A DNA stretch of 64,000 bases from Sphingomonas sp. 8AM (lineage in GTDB: Bacteria; Pseudomonadota; Alphaproteobacteria; Sphingomonadales; Sphingomonadaceae), in the NCBI RefSeq assembly GCF_902506455.1, contig NZ_LR733844.1, forward strand, positions 2,747,303-2,811,302, written 5' to 3'. Below are positions 25,023 through 37,943 of this stretch, one piece after another. The position numbers were made by a program, and so were the translations under genes. Positions within the stretch are counted from its first letter, which is position 1, and every line of letters starts with the position of its first letter. Below the pieces are notes generated by a model, which was not told where the DNA came from, ran no database searches, and saw only the letters and a list, made by a program, of their open reading frames with translations.

Positions 25023-25775
25023 ATGACGAATCCGCCCCGCTATCAGGCTCCTGCGCTCAAAAAGGGGCTGGAGATCCTCGAACTGCTCGCCACCTCCGAA
25101 CAGGCGCTGACGATGTCGGACATCTCCGGCGCGCTCGGCCGGTCGGTGGGCGAGATCTTCCGCATGCTTCAGGTGCTGGAGGAGCATCGCTACATCGCGC
25201 GCGACGACGACGGCTATCGTCTCACCAATCGCCTGTTCGCGCTGGGCATGGGCCGCCCGCCGGTGCGCGACCTTACCGTCACCGCGCTGCCGGTGATGCA
25301 GGTGCTGGCGCGCGCGACCGGACAGAGCTGCCACCTCGCGGTCGCGTCGGGTGCGGAAATGGTGGTGATCGCCGGGGTCGAGGCGCCCGGCCTGTCGGGC
25401 TTCGCGGTACGCGTCGGCTATCGCCGCCCGCTCCATCGCTCGAATTCCGGGCGTGTGCTGCTCGCTTTCCAACCGCCTGCGGTGCGCGCGGCAATGGTCG
25501 CGGAAGTTCGCGAGGCGGGCGGTGACATCGACCCGGCGCTCGGCAAGCAACTCGACGCGCTGGTCGCGGAGGGGGACGCGGTCACCCCGAGCCCGATGCT
25601 GGAGGGAATCACGGATTTGTCGGCACCGGTCCTCGAACATGGCGCAGCCCGCGCCGCGCTGACGGTCCCGTTCGTCGCCGGCCGCGCGGCGCGCGTGTCG
25701 CTCGACGAAACGCGCGCGCTGCTTCGCGACGCGGTGCGCTCGGTCAGCGCGCAGCTCCAGCCGACGATCGACTAG
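25023..25775 (+). CDS. IclR family transcriptional regulator
   Basis: A 250-residue regulator. Residues about 10-70 form the winged helix-turn-helix (KKGLEILELLATSEQALTMSDISGALGRSVGEIFRMLQVLEEHRYI). The remainder is the IclR effector domain, with SCHLAVASGAEMVVIAGVEAP, RRPLHRSNSGRVLLAF (the conserved TASGRVLLAF-like motif), and ALTVPFV near the end. It is divergently transcribed from the sugar-acid operon, the usual arrangement for a local repressor or activator, so a sugar-acid intermediate is its probable ligand. A degenerate R1 repeat follows. Confidence 0.93.
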   Translation: MTNPPRYQAPALKKGLEILELLATSEQALTMSDISGALGRSVGEIFRMLQVLEEHRYIARDDDGYRLTNRLFALGMGRPPVRDLTVTALPVMQVLARATGQSCHLAVASGAEMVVIAGVEAPGLSGFAVRVGYRRPLHRSNSGRVLLAFQPPAVRAAMVAEVREAGGDIDPALGKQLDALVAEGDAVTPSPMLEGITDLSAPVLEHGAARAALTVPFVAGRAARVSLDETRALLRDAVRSVSAQLQPTID

Positions 25776-25780
25776 TGCCG

Positions 25781-25855
25781 GTCGTCGCGAGCGGCGCGAA
25801 GCATCCAGGGCTTCCTGGTCCGGCACTGGATGGCTTCGCTGCGCGCGCAATGACG
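25781..25855. repeat. Palindromic repeat family R1, copy 2 (degenerate)
   Basis: GTCGTCGCGAGCGGCGCGAA through to GCGCGCAATGACG, with the conserved centre CCAGGGCTTCCTGGTCCGGC. The left arm has diverged from the consensus more than the right one. It lies between convergent iclR and a small cysteine-containing gene. Confidence 0.75.
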
Positions 25856-25868
25856 ATCAGGGACGCCG

Positions 25869-26246
25869 TCACCCCACCATCGCCAGCATGATCCGCGTCG
25901 AGCAGATCGAGCAATGCAGCGCGCGCGCCGCCCCTTCCGGGCAGTCGATGCATGCGCGCTGCGGTCGCGATCCGTTCAGCAGGTCGATCAACATCCGCTC
26001 GTCCGCCGACAGCGCCGCCGCCGTGCCGACCGCGAACTCGCGCCCCAATGCCGCCTCGTACAAGGTCATCAGACTGTCGAACACCGGCGCCAGCATCCCA
26101 GCCCCATGCGGCGCGAGCAGTCGGTGCAACCGCTGCTGCGTACAGGCATGACGGTCGCGCGCCGCGCGCCACCCGCGCGCCAGCGTCGGCAACAATTGCG
26201 CAATCCCGCGCGACGGCGACGATGACGGATGCGCGACGATGCTCAT
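25869..26246 (-). CDS. Small protein with CX2C-X9-CX2C motif, probably Fur-controlled
   Basis: A 125-residue protein of no recognised family. The N-terminal 60 residues are helical and rich in Arg and Leu. Near the C-terminus Cys99, Cys102, Cys112 and Cys115 form a CX2C-X9-CX2C pattern that could bind zinc or an iron-sulphur cluster. One further cysteine is at residue 35. GGAGG lies seven bases before the ATG, strong support for a real gene. A Fur-box-like sequence at 26286-26304 lies 40 bp upstream, suggesting iron regulation. It separates the IclR gene from the sugar transporter. Confidence 0.72.
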   Translation of the reverse strand: MSIVAHPSSSPSRGIAQLLPTLARGWRAARDRHACTQQRLHRLLAPHGAGMLAPVFDSLMTLYEAALGREFAVGTAAALSADERMLIDLLNGSRPQRACIDCPEGAARALHCSICSTRIMLAMVG

Positions 26247-26285
26247 GCCTGATCCTCCACGACCGGGATCAGGCTCTAGCTTACT

Positions 26286-26304
26286 TGCGAATGATTATCA
26301 ATAG
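26286..26304 (-). promoter_or_regulatory. Candidate Fur box upstream of the small cysteine protein gene
   Basis: Read on the minus strand, CTATTGATAATCATTCGCA matches the Fur-box style of alternating GATAAT/ATTATC hexamers (TGATAATCATT core). It lies 40 bp upstream of the ATG at 26246, and two bases beyond the end of the sugar transporter gene. Confidence 0.5.
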
Positions 26305-26305
26305 A

Positions 26306-31014
<4,709 letters not shown>

Positions 31015-31089
31015 AGTACCTTTCTTCGCCCCGGCCGTGAGCCGGGGCCCCGCTCCTTCTTGCCGACCATTGTTGAATGACGCCCCCCC

Positions 31090-31181
31090 GTCATCCCCGC
31101 GAAGGCGGGAATCCAGACGTGCAGGTCGTCGTAAGAGCAGCAACGTCAGAGTTTCTGGATACCCGCCGTCGCGGGAATGAC
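31090..31181. repeat. Palindromic repeat family R2, copy 3
   Basis: A 92-bp element from GTCATCCCCGCGAAGGCGGG to CGCGGGAATGAC, with the core GTGCAGGTCGTCGTAAGAGC shared with copies at 20311 and 39319. It lies downstream of the GH2 gene. Confidence 0.85.
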
Positions 31182-31255
31182 GGTAATAGTGGTGGCACGG
31201 CACCGTTCCACCACCCGGGACGTTCCCCTCGCACCGCAGAGGAACCGCGACGATC

Positions 31256-31696
31256 GTGACCGACCGCCCCGCCGACCCGATCAAGCCCGGTCGCCTCCAC
31301 GCGGCCGTGCGCTACGGCTGGCTGGCGCTCGGCTTCCTCCTCGTCGCGCTCGGCGTGATCGGCGCGCTGTTGCCGCTGATGCCGACCACGATTTTCCTGA
31401 TCCTCGCGGCCGGCTGCTTCGCACGCTCTTCACCGCGGCTCGAGGCGTGGCTGCTCGACCATCCACGTTTCGGCCCGACACTGCGCGCGTGGCGTCGCAA
31501 CCGCGCGATCCCGCGCCGCGCCAAGCTGCTGGCCTGCACCGGCATCGCCACCGGCTATGCGCTGTTCCTCGCCACGGCGCACCCACGCCTGCCGCTCGCA
31601 CTGGTCGTGGCCGCGGCGATGGCCGCCTGCGCGCTGTTTATCCTTTCGCGCCCGACCGCCGCGCCCTCGTCAGCTGCGCCATGGTCGGACGCATAA
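31256..31696 (+). CDS. DUF454 (YbaN-like) inner-membrane protein
   Basis: A 146-residue membrane protein of the YbaN/DUF454 family. The family core is GWLALGFLLVALGVIGALLPLMPTTIFLILAAGCFARSSPRLEAWLLDHPRFGP, which includes a PLMPTT turn between two helices. Two further helices follow. Function is unknown in the family. Start is GTG 31256, with GAGGAA twelve bases upstream. Its last 16 bases overlap the following HNH gene, so the two are co-transcribed. Confidence 0.88.
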   Translation: MTDRPADPIKPGRLHAAVRYGWLALGFLLVALGVIGALLPLMPTTIFLILAAGCFARSSPRLEAWLLDHPRFGPTLRAWRRNRAIPRRAKLLACTGIATGYALFLATAHPRLPLALVVAAAMAACALFILSRPTAAPSSAAPWSDA

Positions 31697-32028
31697 GGCG
31701 CAAGGCCGGGCTCGCCGAAGCGGAGGCCCGTACGCACGCGGCGGCGATCGCGCCGCCGGTCTGCGCGCTTTGCGCCCGTCCGCTCGGCGCCCGTGTCGAA
31801 TGGCACCACGTCATTCCGCGCAGCGAGGGGGGCACCGATACCGTGCCGCTCCATCCGATTTGCCACCGCGCGATCCACGCCGCCGCCGACAATCCGACGC
31901 TCGCACGTGCCGGCACGCTCGACGCGATCCGCGATCTGCCGCCGCTGAGTCGCTTTCTCCGCTGGATCGCGGACAAGCCCGCGGACTTCCACGCGCCGAC
32001 CCATCGTCGTCGCGACGCGCTGCAATAA
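31681..32028 (+). CDS. HNH endonuclease-domain protein
   Basis: A 115-residue protein with an HNH nuclease fold: CALCARPL supplies a first CxxC zinc pair, followed by EWHHVIPRSEGGTDTVPLHPICHRAIH, which contains the paired catalytic histidines and the asparagine-position loop. Such small solitary HNH proteins in alphaproteobacteria are of unknown physiological function. The start ATG at 31681 overlaps the end of the DUF454 gene by 16 bp. No phage or restriction genes are nearby, so there is no indication of a mobile origin. Confidence 0.85.
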   Translation: MVGRIRRKAGLAEAEARTHAAAIAPPVCALCARPLGARVEWHHVIPRSEGGTDTVPLHPICHRAIHAAADNPTLARAGTLDAIRDLPPLSRFLRWIADKPADFHAPTHRRRDALQ

Positions 32029-32249
32029 GGCCATATTGCGGCGCAGCATCCGGACTGTGGCCGGGATGCGGCACGAATGTTCATCTTCTCGACAGATTGC
32101 GTGTCTTTCGAGCAACACCGGCTGAGTTCCATGCCAAAATGGCGTTTTTCCGCGCAACCAAGAACGGGAGGCGTGGTTAGAGCAGTCCCCGGCCCGGCCG
32201 CACCTGGTGCTGCGACAAACCGGGCAACGAAACTGTATTGAGGTATTTT

Positions 32250-32852
32250 ATGCGTAAGCTCGTTCTTGCGGCCGTTGCCGCATCCGCCGCGTTCGTCGCC
32301 ACCCCGTCGCTGGCACAGGACGCCACGACGACGACCACCGACACCGCACCCGCGACGGCGCCGGACGGCACCCGCGCATTCGGGATCGAGCCCTATGTCG
32401 CCGTGCGTGGCGGCTGGGAAGAGTTCCAGAGCGACAGCGTTCCGGGTGCGCCGCGCCAGAACAAGCTGAACGGCTCGCTGGTCGAGGGTCTGGCCGGCGT
32501 CAACATCCCGCTCGGGCCGGTGTTCGTCGGCGCCGAAGGTAACGTCGCCAAGGGCGTGTCGGGCGACATCGACTGGCAGTATGGCGCCGCCGGCCGCTTC
32601 GGCTTCCGCGCCGGCGACAGCGGCCTGATCTACGGCAAGGTCGGCTACCAGTGGGTGAACTTCGACAAGCGCGTCAACACCGACCGTGACTTCCACGACA
32701 TGACCTACGGCATCGGCTTCGAGGTCGGCCCGAAGGACATCGGTCTGGGCGGCATCACCAGCAACTCGGGCATCCGTCTGCGCGGCGAAGTGTCGAGCTA
32801 CGGCTGGACCAACAGCTTCCGCCCGACGCTGGGCATCGTCGCGCACTTCTGA
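32250..32852 (+). CDS. Small outer-membrane beta-barrel protein
   Basis: A 200-residue protein with a clear signal peptide (KLVLAAVAASAAFVATPSLAQ). A short Thr/Ala-rich linker follows, then alternating beta strands typical of the OmpA-like/opacity porin fold: YVAVRGGWEEF, GPVFVGAEGNVAKG, AAGRFGFRAGD, GLIYGKVGYQWVNF, MTYGIGFEVGP, RLRGEVSSYGW, and the terminal PTLGIVAHF ending in phenylalanine, the usual Bam recognition residue. Probably eight strands. GAGG precedes the ATG. An intrinsic terminator follows at 32936. Confidence 0.85.
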   Translation: MRKLVLAAVAASAAFVATPSLAQDATTTTTDTAPATAPDGTRAFGIEPYVAVRGGWEEFQSDSVPGAPRQNKLNGSLVEGLAGVNIPLGPVFVGAEGNVAKGVSGDIDWQYGAAGRFGFRAGDSGLIYGKVGYQWVNFDKRVNTDRDFHDMTYGIGFEVGPKDIGLGGITSNSGIRLRGEVSSYGWTNSFRPTLGIVAHF

Positions 32853-32935
32853 TGCGCTGACGACAGGTTTTCCGGTCGTCGAAGGGAGCCTTGGACGACC
32901 GGGCCGCACCAGTAGCGTTTCGTGCGGGGAGAAAG

Positions 32936-32964
32936 GGGCGGGGCCGGATGGCCTCGCCCTTTTC
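32936..32964 (+). terminator. Intrinsic terminator after the beta-barrel gene
   Basis: Ten-bp stem (32936-32945 with 32950-32959, one G-T wobble, loop GGAT) followed by TTTTCC. It lies 84 bp after the stop codon. Confidence 0.75.
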
Positions 32965-32976
32965 CTTGTTAACCCA

Positions 32977-33837
32977 TCATCGCCCGCCGGGCAGCCATTC
33001 CTCAAGCGCCGCGTTGACCTGCGCCGCGCCTTCCTGCTGCACCCAGTGGCCGACGCCCTTCAACCGCCGGATCGTCAGGTCGGACACGAACTCGTCGCTG
33101 CGATCGAGCGTCTCCAGTCCCAGTGTCTTGTCCTCGTCGCCCCACACGATCAGCGTCGGCACGTCGACGCGACCGTTGTCGGGCAGCCAGCGCGGTCGCG
33201 GGTTGAGCGGCACCGCGCGATACCAGTTGAGCATCGCGGTCAATGCGCCGGGCCGCTGCGCCGCCGCGGCATAGATGTCGACCACCGCCTCCGGGAACAG
33301 CGCCGGGTCGACCGCATGGCGCGCGAAGATCTGCCGCAGCGCCGCGGCATCGTTGCGGAGCAACATCCGCTCCGGCAATTCGGGCGCCTGATATGCCGCC
33401 AGATACCAGCTGCGCCGTTGCTGCGGCCAGTTGCGCAGCGCGCGCGCGAAGCAGCGCGGGTGCGGCATGTTCATGATGACCAGCCGGTCGAGCGGCCGCA
33501 CATGGTGGATCGCGAACGACCACGCGACGGCCCCGCCCCAGTCATGTCCGATCAGCGTCAGCGTCTTCGCGCCGCTGGCGTCGAACAGCGCGGCGACATC
33601 CGCGACCAGATATTCGATGCGATAAGCGTCGATACCCTCCGGTTTCGAGGTCGCGCCATAGCCGCGCTGGCACGGCGCCCACACGCGGTACCCCATTGCT
33701 GCCAGCACCGGAATCTGGTGTCGCCAGCTATAGGCGAGTTCGGGATAGCCGTGCAGACAGATCGCGAGGTGGTCGCCCGCACCGGCCTCGATCACCTCGA
33801 ACGACAGACCGCGCACCGCGATCTCGCGGACCGTCAT
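32977..33837 (-). CDS. Alpha/beta hydrolase, epoxide hydrolase-like
   Basis: A 286-residue alpha/beta hydrolase of the epoxide hydrolase/haloalkane dehalogenase branch. It shows the oxyanion loop CLHGYPELAYSW, the GYRVWAPCQRGYGATSKP segment, the nucleophile elbow GHDWGGAVAW with aspartate in place of serine, and the catalytic histidine in GVGHWVQQE. Aspartate as nucleophile supports epoxide or haloalkane chemistry rather than esterase. ATG 33837 has GGGAG four bases upstream; ATG 33873 and GTG 33906 are alternatives, and 33873 overlaps a 13-codon leader ORF. Confidence 0.88.
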   Translation of the reverse strand: MTVREIAVRGLSFEVIEAGAGDHLAICLHGYPELAYSWRHQIPVLAAMGYRVWAPCQRGYGATSKPEGIDAYRIEYLVADVAALFDASGAKTLTLIGHDWGGAVAWSFAIHHVRPLDRLVIMNMPHPRCFARALRNWPQQRRSWYLAAYQAPELPERMLLRNDAAALRQIFARHAVDPALFPEAVVDIYAAAAQRPGALTAMLNWYRAVPLNPRPRWLPDNGRVDVPTLIVWGDEDKTLGLETLDRSDEFVSDLTIRRLKGVGHWVQQEGAAQVNAALEEWLPGGR

Positions 33838-34067
33838 CCCGCTCCCGGCATCGGGCTGCCAGCTGGGGATCATGCGCGCATGTCCAGCCGAACGATCGAC
33901 GTCCACGTCATGACCGCCCTCTCCTTACCTCTCCGCTCCTATCATAGATGAGGACGGATTGCAGGCAAGTCATTGCAATCGATAGCGAAATTCGCTCTAA
34001 ATCCTGACCGGGCGCGCAGCCGGCCTTCATCTTCCGGCGAGGACGGGGTCAGCGGTAACGGACAGGT

Positions 34068-34763
34068 CTAGCGGCGGCGTTTGCGCCGCGGCGTCTCCTG
34101 CGCGCTCAGCACGTCCAGCAGGGCACGCGCTGCCCCGGTCTCGGCCTCCTGCTTGCTGGTCCCCTCTGCGCTCACCTCGTCCTTGCCGACGGTTACGCGC
34201 ACCGTGAAGCGCGGCGCATGCCCCGGCCCGGCGCGGTCGACCAGTTCATAGGCGGGCACTGCGCGGCGGTTGGCCGCCGCCCATTCCTGCAGCGCCGACT
34301 TGGGATGCTGCGGCGCCTTGTCATCGCTGTGAATGCGATCGGCCCACAACCGCCGCACCGCCGCGCGCGCCGCATCGAGGCCGGCGGTGCGGTAAAGCGC
34401 ACCGAGCAGCGCCTCCATCACGTCGCCGAGCAGGTTGTCGCCATGCTGCGCGCCATCGTCGCGCGCCTGCTTGCCGAGCCGGACGTGCGCCACCGCACCG
34501 ATCCCGCGCGCCACCTCGGCGCACACGGCGCCCGTCACCAGCGCGTTGAAGCGCTTCGACAATTGCCCCTCGGGTTCGTCGGGGAAGACCTCGCTCAGCC
34601 ACTCGGCCATGATGAGCCCGAGCACGCGGTCGCCGAGAAATTCGAGCCGCTCGTAGCTTTCGCCTGCATGGCTCGAATGCGTCAGCGCGCGCTTGAACAA
34701 TTCGGGGTTCTCGGGCCGGACGCCCAGCACCTCGTCCACCCATGCAGCGACATCGTCGCTCAC
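34068..34763 (-). CDS. rnc: Ribonuclease III
   Basis: Double-stranded RNA endonuclease for rRNA and mRNA processing; 231 residues. The RNase III signature ERLEFLGDRVLGLIMAEWL and the second acidic site DNLLGDVMEALLGALY are both intact. The C-terminal double-stranded RNA-binding domain begins near HPKSALQEWAA and ends with GTSKQEAETGAARALL, followed by a basic PRRKRRR tail. The start is GTG 34763, two bases after the lepB stop codon, which places the gene in the conserved lepB-rnc order. No strong ribosome-binding site is visible, consistent with coupling to lepB. Confidence 0.95.
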   Translation of the reverse strand: MSDDVAAWVDEVLGVRPENPELFKRALTHSSHAGESYERLEFLGDRVLGLIMAEWLSEVFPDEPEGQLSKRFNALVTGAVCAEVARGIGAVAHVRLGKQARDDGAQHGDNLLGDVMEALLGALYRTAGLDAARAAVRRLWADRIHSDDKAPQHPKSALQEWAAANRRAVPAYELVDRAGPGHAPRFTVRVTVGKDEVSAEGTSKQEAETGAARALLDVLSAQETPRRKRRR

Positions 34764-34765
34764 GC

Positions 34766-35581
34766 TCAGAAGCCGTGTCCGATCCGGCTGAACCGCGCCG
34801 CCGACACCCACGTCCACGGCTTGATCCATTCCGCCGAGCCGTCGGTCGACCAGAAGGTTACCAACGCCTTCCCCTGGATCCGCTCCATCGGGATATAGCC
34901 CATGCCTTCGGGCGGCGCGAAGCGGCTGTCGGCGCTGTCGTCGCGATTGTCGCCCATCAGGAACACGTCGCCGGCCGGCACGGTATAGACGTCGGTGTCG
35001 TCGGCGATCGGCAGATTGCCCTGATCGAGCACCTCATAGCTGCGCCCGCCCGGCAACGTCTCACGAAAGCGCGGGTAGCGGCAGATCGGCTGTCCGGTCG
35101 CATCGACGTCCTGGAACTGTGCGCCGCATTTCTCCGCGGGGAAATTGGGCGTCAGCGGCACGATGAAGTCGGCGACGCGCTGCTTCGGGATCGCCTTGCC
35201 GTTGAGGAACAACTGACCGTTCTGCATCTGGATCTTGTCACCCGGCAGCCCGATCACGCGCTTGATGACATCATGATCGTCCGGTCCCAGCGAGCGGAAC
35301 ACCACCGTGTCGCCGCGTGTCGGCGTGTTCGCGAGGATCCGGCCCGGGATCAACGGCACGCCCCACGGCAGCGACCAGCGCGAATAGCCATAATTCCACT
35401 TCGACACGAACAGATAGTCGCCGATCAACAGCCGCGGCAGCATCGACTCGGACGGGATCGAGAACGGCGAGAAGATGAAGCTGCGCAGAATGAACACGAA
35501 CAACGCCAGCTTCAGCAGGAAGCGGATCGTCTCGCCGGTTTCGGAATGCGCGGGCTTGCCGGGGGCAGCAGGGGTGGCCAT
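34766..35581 (-). CDS. lepB: Signal peptidase I
   Basis: Membrane-bound serine/lysine protease that removes Sec and Tat signal peptides; 271 residues. One N-terminal membrane helix (FLLKLALFVFILRSFIF) leads to box B with nucleophile Ser46 (SIPSESMLPR) and the general base Lys107 in DVIKRVIGLPGD. MGDNRDDSADSR, the box E signature, is present. The start ATG 35581 gives a family-length N-terminus. It heads the lepB-rnc pair and is divergent from pgi. Confidence 0.96.
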   Translation of the reverse strand: MATPAAPGKPAHSETGETIRFLLKLALFVFILRSFIFSPFSIPSESMLPRLLIGDYLFVSKWNYGYSRWSLPWGVPLIPGRILANTPTRGDTVVFRSLGPDDHDVIKRVIGLPGDKIQMQNGQLFLNGKAIPKQRVADFIVPLTPNFPAEKCGAQFQDVDATGQPICRYPRFRETLPGGRSYEVLDQGNLPIADDTDVYTVPAGDVFLMGDNRDDSADSRFAPPEGMGYIPMERIQGKALVTFWSTDGSAEWIKPWTWVSAARFSRIGHGF

Positions 35582-35676
35582 GAAGCACCGCGTCGCGCAA
35601 CCGCTCGCCTTCGTCAAGCGGAGCCTTGGCTCGCGCGAACGGTTATGGCCCGCAATTGGTCGGAAGGAAGATGCAG

Positions 35677-37167
35677 ATGGCGGATTGGTCAAGGATCGAA
35701 GCGCTCCCCACGGAGCGACTGGAGACGCTGTTCGCGAACGACCCGGATCGGCTGGCGAAGCTGTCGCTCGACGTCGCCGGCATCCATTTCGACTGGTCGA
35801 AGACCCATTTGACCCCCGAGGCGGTCGCGGCATTCGAGGCGCTGGCGAAGGAAACCGATCTCGCCGGCAAGCGCGAGGCGATGTTCGGCGGCCAGAACGT
35901 CAATGTCACCGAGGACCGCCCCGTCGAGCACACCGCCGAACGTGGTGAAGGCAAGGACGAAAGCGTCGCGCGCGCCGCTTCCTACCACGCGCGGATGCGC
36001 GCGGTGATCGACGCGATCGAGGCCGACGCCTTCGGCCCGATCCGCAGCGTCCTGCACGTCGGCATCGGCGGTTCGGCGCTCGGGCCGCACCTGCTGGTCG
36101 ACGCACTCGGCCGCGACAGCGACCGTTATGACGTCGCGATCGTCTCGAACGTCGACGGCATGGCGCTCGACGATGTGTTCGACCGCTTCGATCCGGCGAC
36201 GACATTGCTGGTGGTCGCGTCGAAGACCTTCACCACCACCGAGACGATGATGAACGCCGAAAGCGTCATCGCCTGGATGACCGGTGCTGGTGTCGAGGAC
36301 CCTTATGGCCGCGTCATCGCGCTGACCGCCTCGCCCGAAAAGGCGATCGAATGGGGCGTCGACGAGACGCGCATCCTGCCCTTTTCCGAAGGCGTTGGCG
36401 GGCGGTATTCGCTCTGGTCGTCGATCGGCTTCCCGGCGGCGATCAAGCTCGGCTGGGAGCAGTTCGAGGAATTGCTCGACGGTGCCGCGGAAATGGACCG
36501 TCACTTCCGCCTCACCGCGCTCCACGAAAATGCCCCGGCGCTCGCCGCCTTCGCCGACCTCTATTACACACAGGTCCGTGGTTGCGAGACGCGCGCGCCC
36601 TTCGCCTATGACGAGCGGCTGCGGCTGCTGCCGAGCTACCTCCAGCAGCTCGAGATGGAATCGAACGGCAAGGGCGTGACGGTCGACGGCCAGTCGGTCG
36701 GCCGCCCGACCGCCGCGATCACCTGGGGTGGCGTCGGCACCGACGCGCAGCACGCGGTGTTCCAGTTGCTCCATCAGGGCACGCATCTCATCCCCGTCGA
36801 GTTCCTCGCGGTGATCGAGGCCGGCGACACCTTGCCCGCGGAGCATCACCGCCAGTTGCTGCTCAACGCTTTCGCGCAGGGCGCGGCGCTGATGAAGGGC
36901 AAGCAGGTCGACGACCCCGCACGCAGCTATCCCGGCGACCGCCCGTCCTCGACGTTGCTGCTCGACCGGCTCGACGCGCGCACGCTCGGCGCGCTGATCG
37001 CCTTCTACGAGCACCGCGTGTTCGTGAACGGCGTGCTGCTCGGCATCAACTCCTTCGACCAGTTCGGCGTCGAGCTGGGCAAGGAAATGGCGAAGGCCGC
37101 GGCCAGGGGCGGCGGCGACTTCGACCCCTCCACCACCGACCTGATCGCGCGCGCCGGTCTGGCGTAA
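35677..37167 (+). CDS. pgi: Glucose-6-phosphate isomerase
   Basis: Interconverts glucose 6-phosphate and fructose 6-phosphate; 496 residues. The sugar-phosphate loop is LHVGIGGSALGPHLL, followed by SKTFTTTETMMNAE, which binds phosphate. The base-containing QLEMESNGKG, the active-site histidine in LHQGTHLIPVEF, and the C-terminal SFDQFGVELGKEMAK with the catalytic lysine are all present. ATG 35677 is preferred over ATG 35671, because GGAAGG lies at proper spacing from the former. It supplies the Entner-Doudoroff and polysaccharide routes typical of sphingomonads. Confidence 0.96.
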   Translation: MADWSRIEALPTERLETLFANDPDRLAKLSLDVAGIHFDWSKTHLTPEAVAAFEALAKETDLAGKREAMFGGQNVNVTEDRPVEHTAERGEGKDESVARAASYHARMRAVIDAIEADAFGPIRSVLHVGIGGSALGPHLLVDALGRDSDRYDVAIVSNVDGMALDDVFDRFDPATTLLVVASKTFTTTETMMNAESVIAWMTGAGVEDPYGRVIALTASPEKAIEWGVDETRILPFSEGVGGRYSLWSSIGFPAAIKLGWEQFEELLDGAAEMDRHFRLTALHENAPALAAFADLYYTQVRGCETRAPFAYDERLRLLPSYLQQLEMESNGKGVTVDGQSVGRPTAAITWGGVGTDAQHAVFQLLHQGTHLIPVEFLAVIEAGDTLPAEHHRQLLLNAFAQGAALMKGKQVDDPARSYPGDRPSSTLLLDRLDARTLGALIAFYEHRVFVNGVLLGINSFDQFGVELGKEMAKAAARGGGDFDPSTTDLIARAGLA

Positions 37168-37183
37168 GCGCGCCCGGCCGACT

Positions 37184-37213
37184 ATGTGTATGGCTCGAAG
37201 GAGCCATACACAT
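37184..37213. promoter_or_regulatory. Perfect 13-bp inverted repeat over the vapB ribosome-binding site and start codon
   Basis: Arms 37184-37196 and 37201-37213 are perfectly complementary around a 4-base GAAG loop. The loop and right arm contain the GAAGGAG ribosome-binding site, and the right arm runs into the vapB ATG. As DNA it is a plausible VapBC autoregulatory operator. As RNA it would form a stable hairpin hiding both the ribosome-binding site and the start codon. Confidence 0.75.
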
Positions 37214-37421
37214 GCGGACCAATATCGAGATCGACGACGCGCTGATGGCCGAGGCGATGGAGATAATGGGTGTCACGACGAAGCGTGAGGCCGTGAAGCG
37301 GGCGTTGGAGGGTGTGGTTCGCGCAAAGCGGCAGCTTCGGGCCTGGGACGGCTTGCGCGGCCTGGGTTGGGAGGGCGACCTCGACGACATGCGTACCAGC
37401 AAATACATCCCGGCTGAATGA
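37212..37421 (+). CDS. vapB: VapB-type antitoxin
   Basis: A 69-residue antitoxin of the VapB (DUF2191/ribbon-helix-helix) type. The N-terminal RTNIEIDDALMAEAMEIMGVTTKREAVKRALEGVVR is the ribbon-helix-helix DNA-binding segment: one beta strand and two helices. The C-terminal WDGLRGLGWEGDLDDMR region is the acidic tail that usually wraps the toxin. It overlaps the toxin gene by ATGA. A 13-bp perfect inverted repeat covers its ribosome-binding site. Probably binds this repeat with the toxin to repress the operon. Confidence 0.93.
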   Translation: MRTNIEIDDALMAEAMEIMGVTTKREAVKRALEGVVRAKRQLRAWDGLRGLGWEGDLDDMRTSKYIPAE

Positions 37422-37819
37422 GCGTCGTTGTCGACACCAGCGTCTGGATCGATCTGCTCGCTGACCGTCACACGCTCCAGACCGAACGTGGTCGAGCGCT
37501 GATCGTAGCCCGGCACGAGCTTTTGATCGGCAACCTTGTGCTCGCCGAGATATTGCAGGGTACGCGCGATCAGCGCGACCACGACCGAAAACTGGGGATG
37601 CTGGACGGTTTCACGCCCATCACGATCGTTGACCGTCGTATCGCGATCGAGGCGGCGCGCAACTATCGCGTACTGCGCGCGCTCGGCATCACGATCCGCA
37701 AAACGATCGACACATTGATCGCCACGCGCTGCATCATCGACGGCATCCCGCTTCTCTACAGCGACCGCGACTTCGACCCGTTCGTCGAACATCTCGGCCT
37801 TCGCTCCGCCATGACCTGA
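37418..37819 (+). CDS. vapC: VapC-type PIN-domain ribonuclease toxin
   Basis: A 133-residue PIN-domain toxin, an Mg-dependent RNase that in studied cases cuts initiator tRNA or rRNA. The four acidic residues expected are visible: Asp6 in VVVDTSVWID, Glu in LVLAEILQGTRD, Asp in KTIDTLIATRCI, and Asp in LLYSDRDFDPF. The RILVLAEI and hydrophobic PLLYSDRDF strand match the family. It starts inside the vapB stop codon. The pair lies between pgi and gor with no mobile element nearby, suggesting insertion of a small module into a core region. Confidence 0.94.
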   Translation: MSVVVDTSVWIDLLADRHTLQTERGRALIVARHELLIGNLVLAEILQGTRDQRDHDRKLGMLDGFTPITIVDRRIAIEAARNYRVLRALGITIRKTIDTLIATRCIIDGIPLLYSDRDFDPFVEHLGLRSAMT

Positions 37820-37943
37820 CAGCTCACCTGTCCTACGCCACTCGCCCCTGCTAACAGCGGCACCATCCGGCGCGCCGCTGGTTCGTCATCCAACGCGCGA
37901 TCGTCTCAACATTCACAACATTCGCGCCCAACGGAGCCCATTC

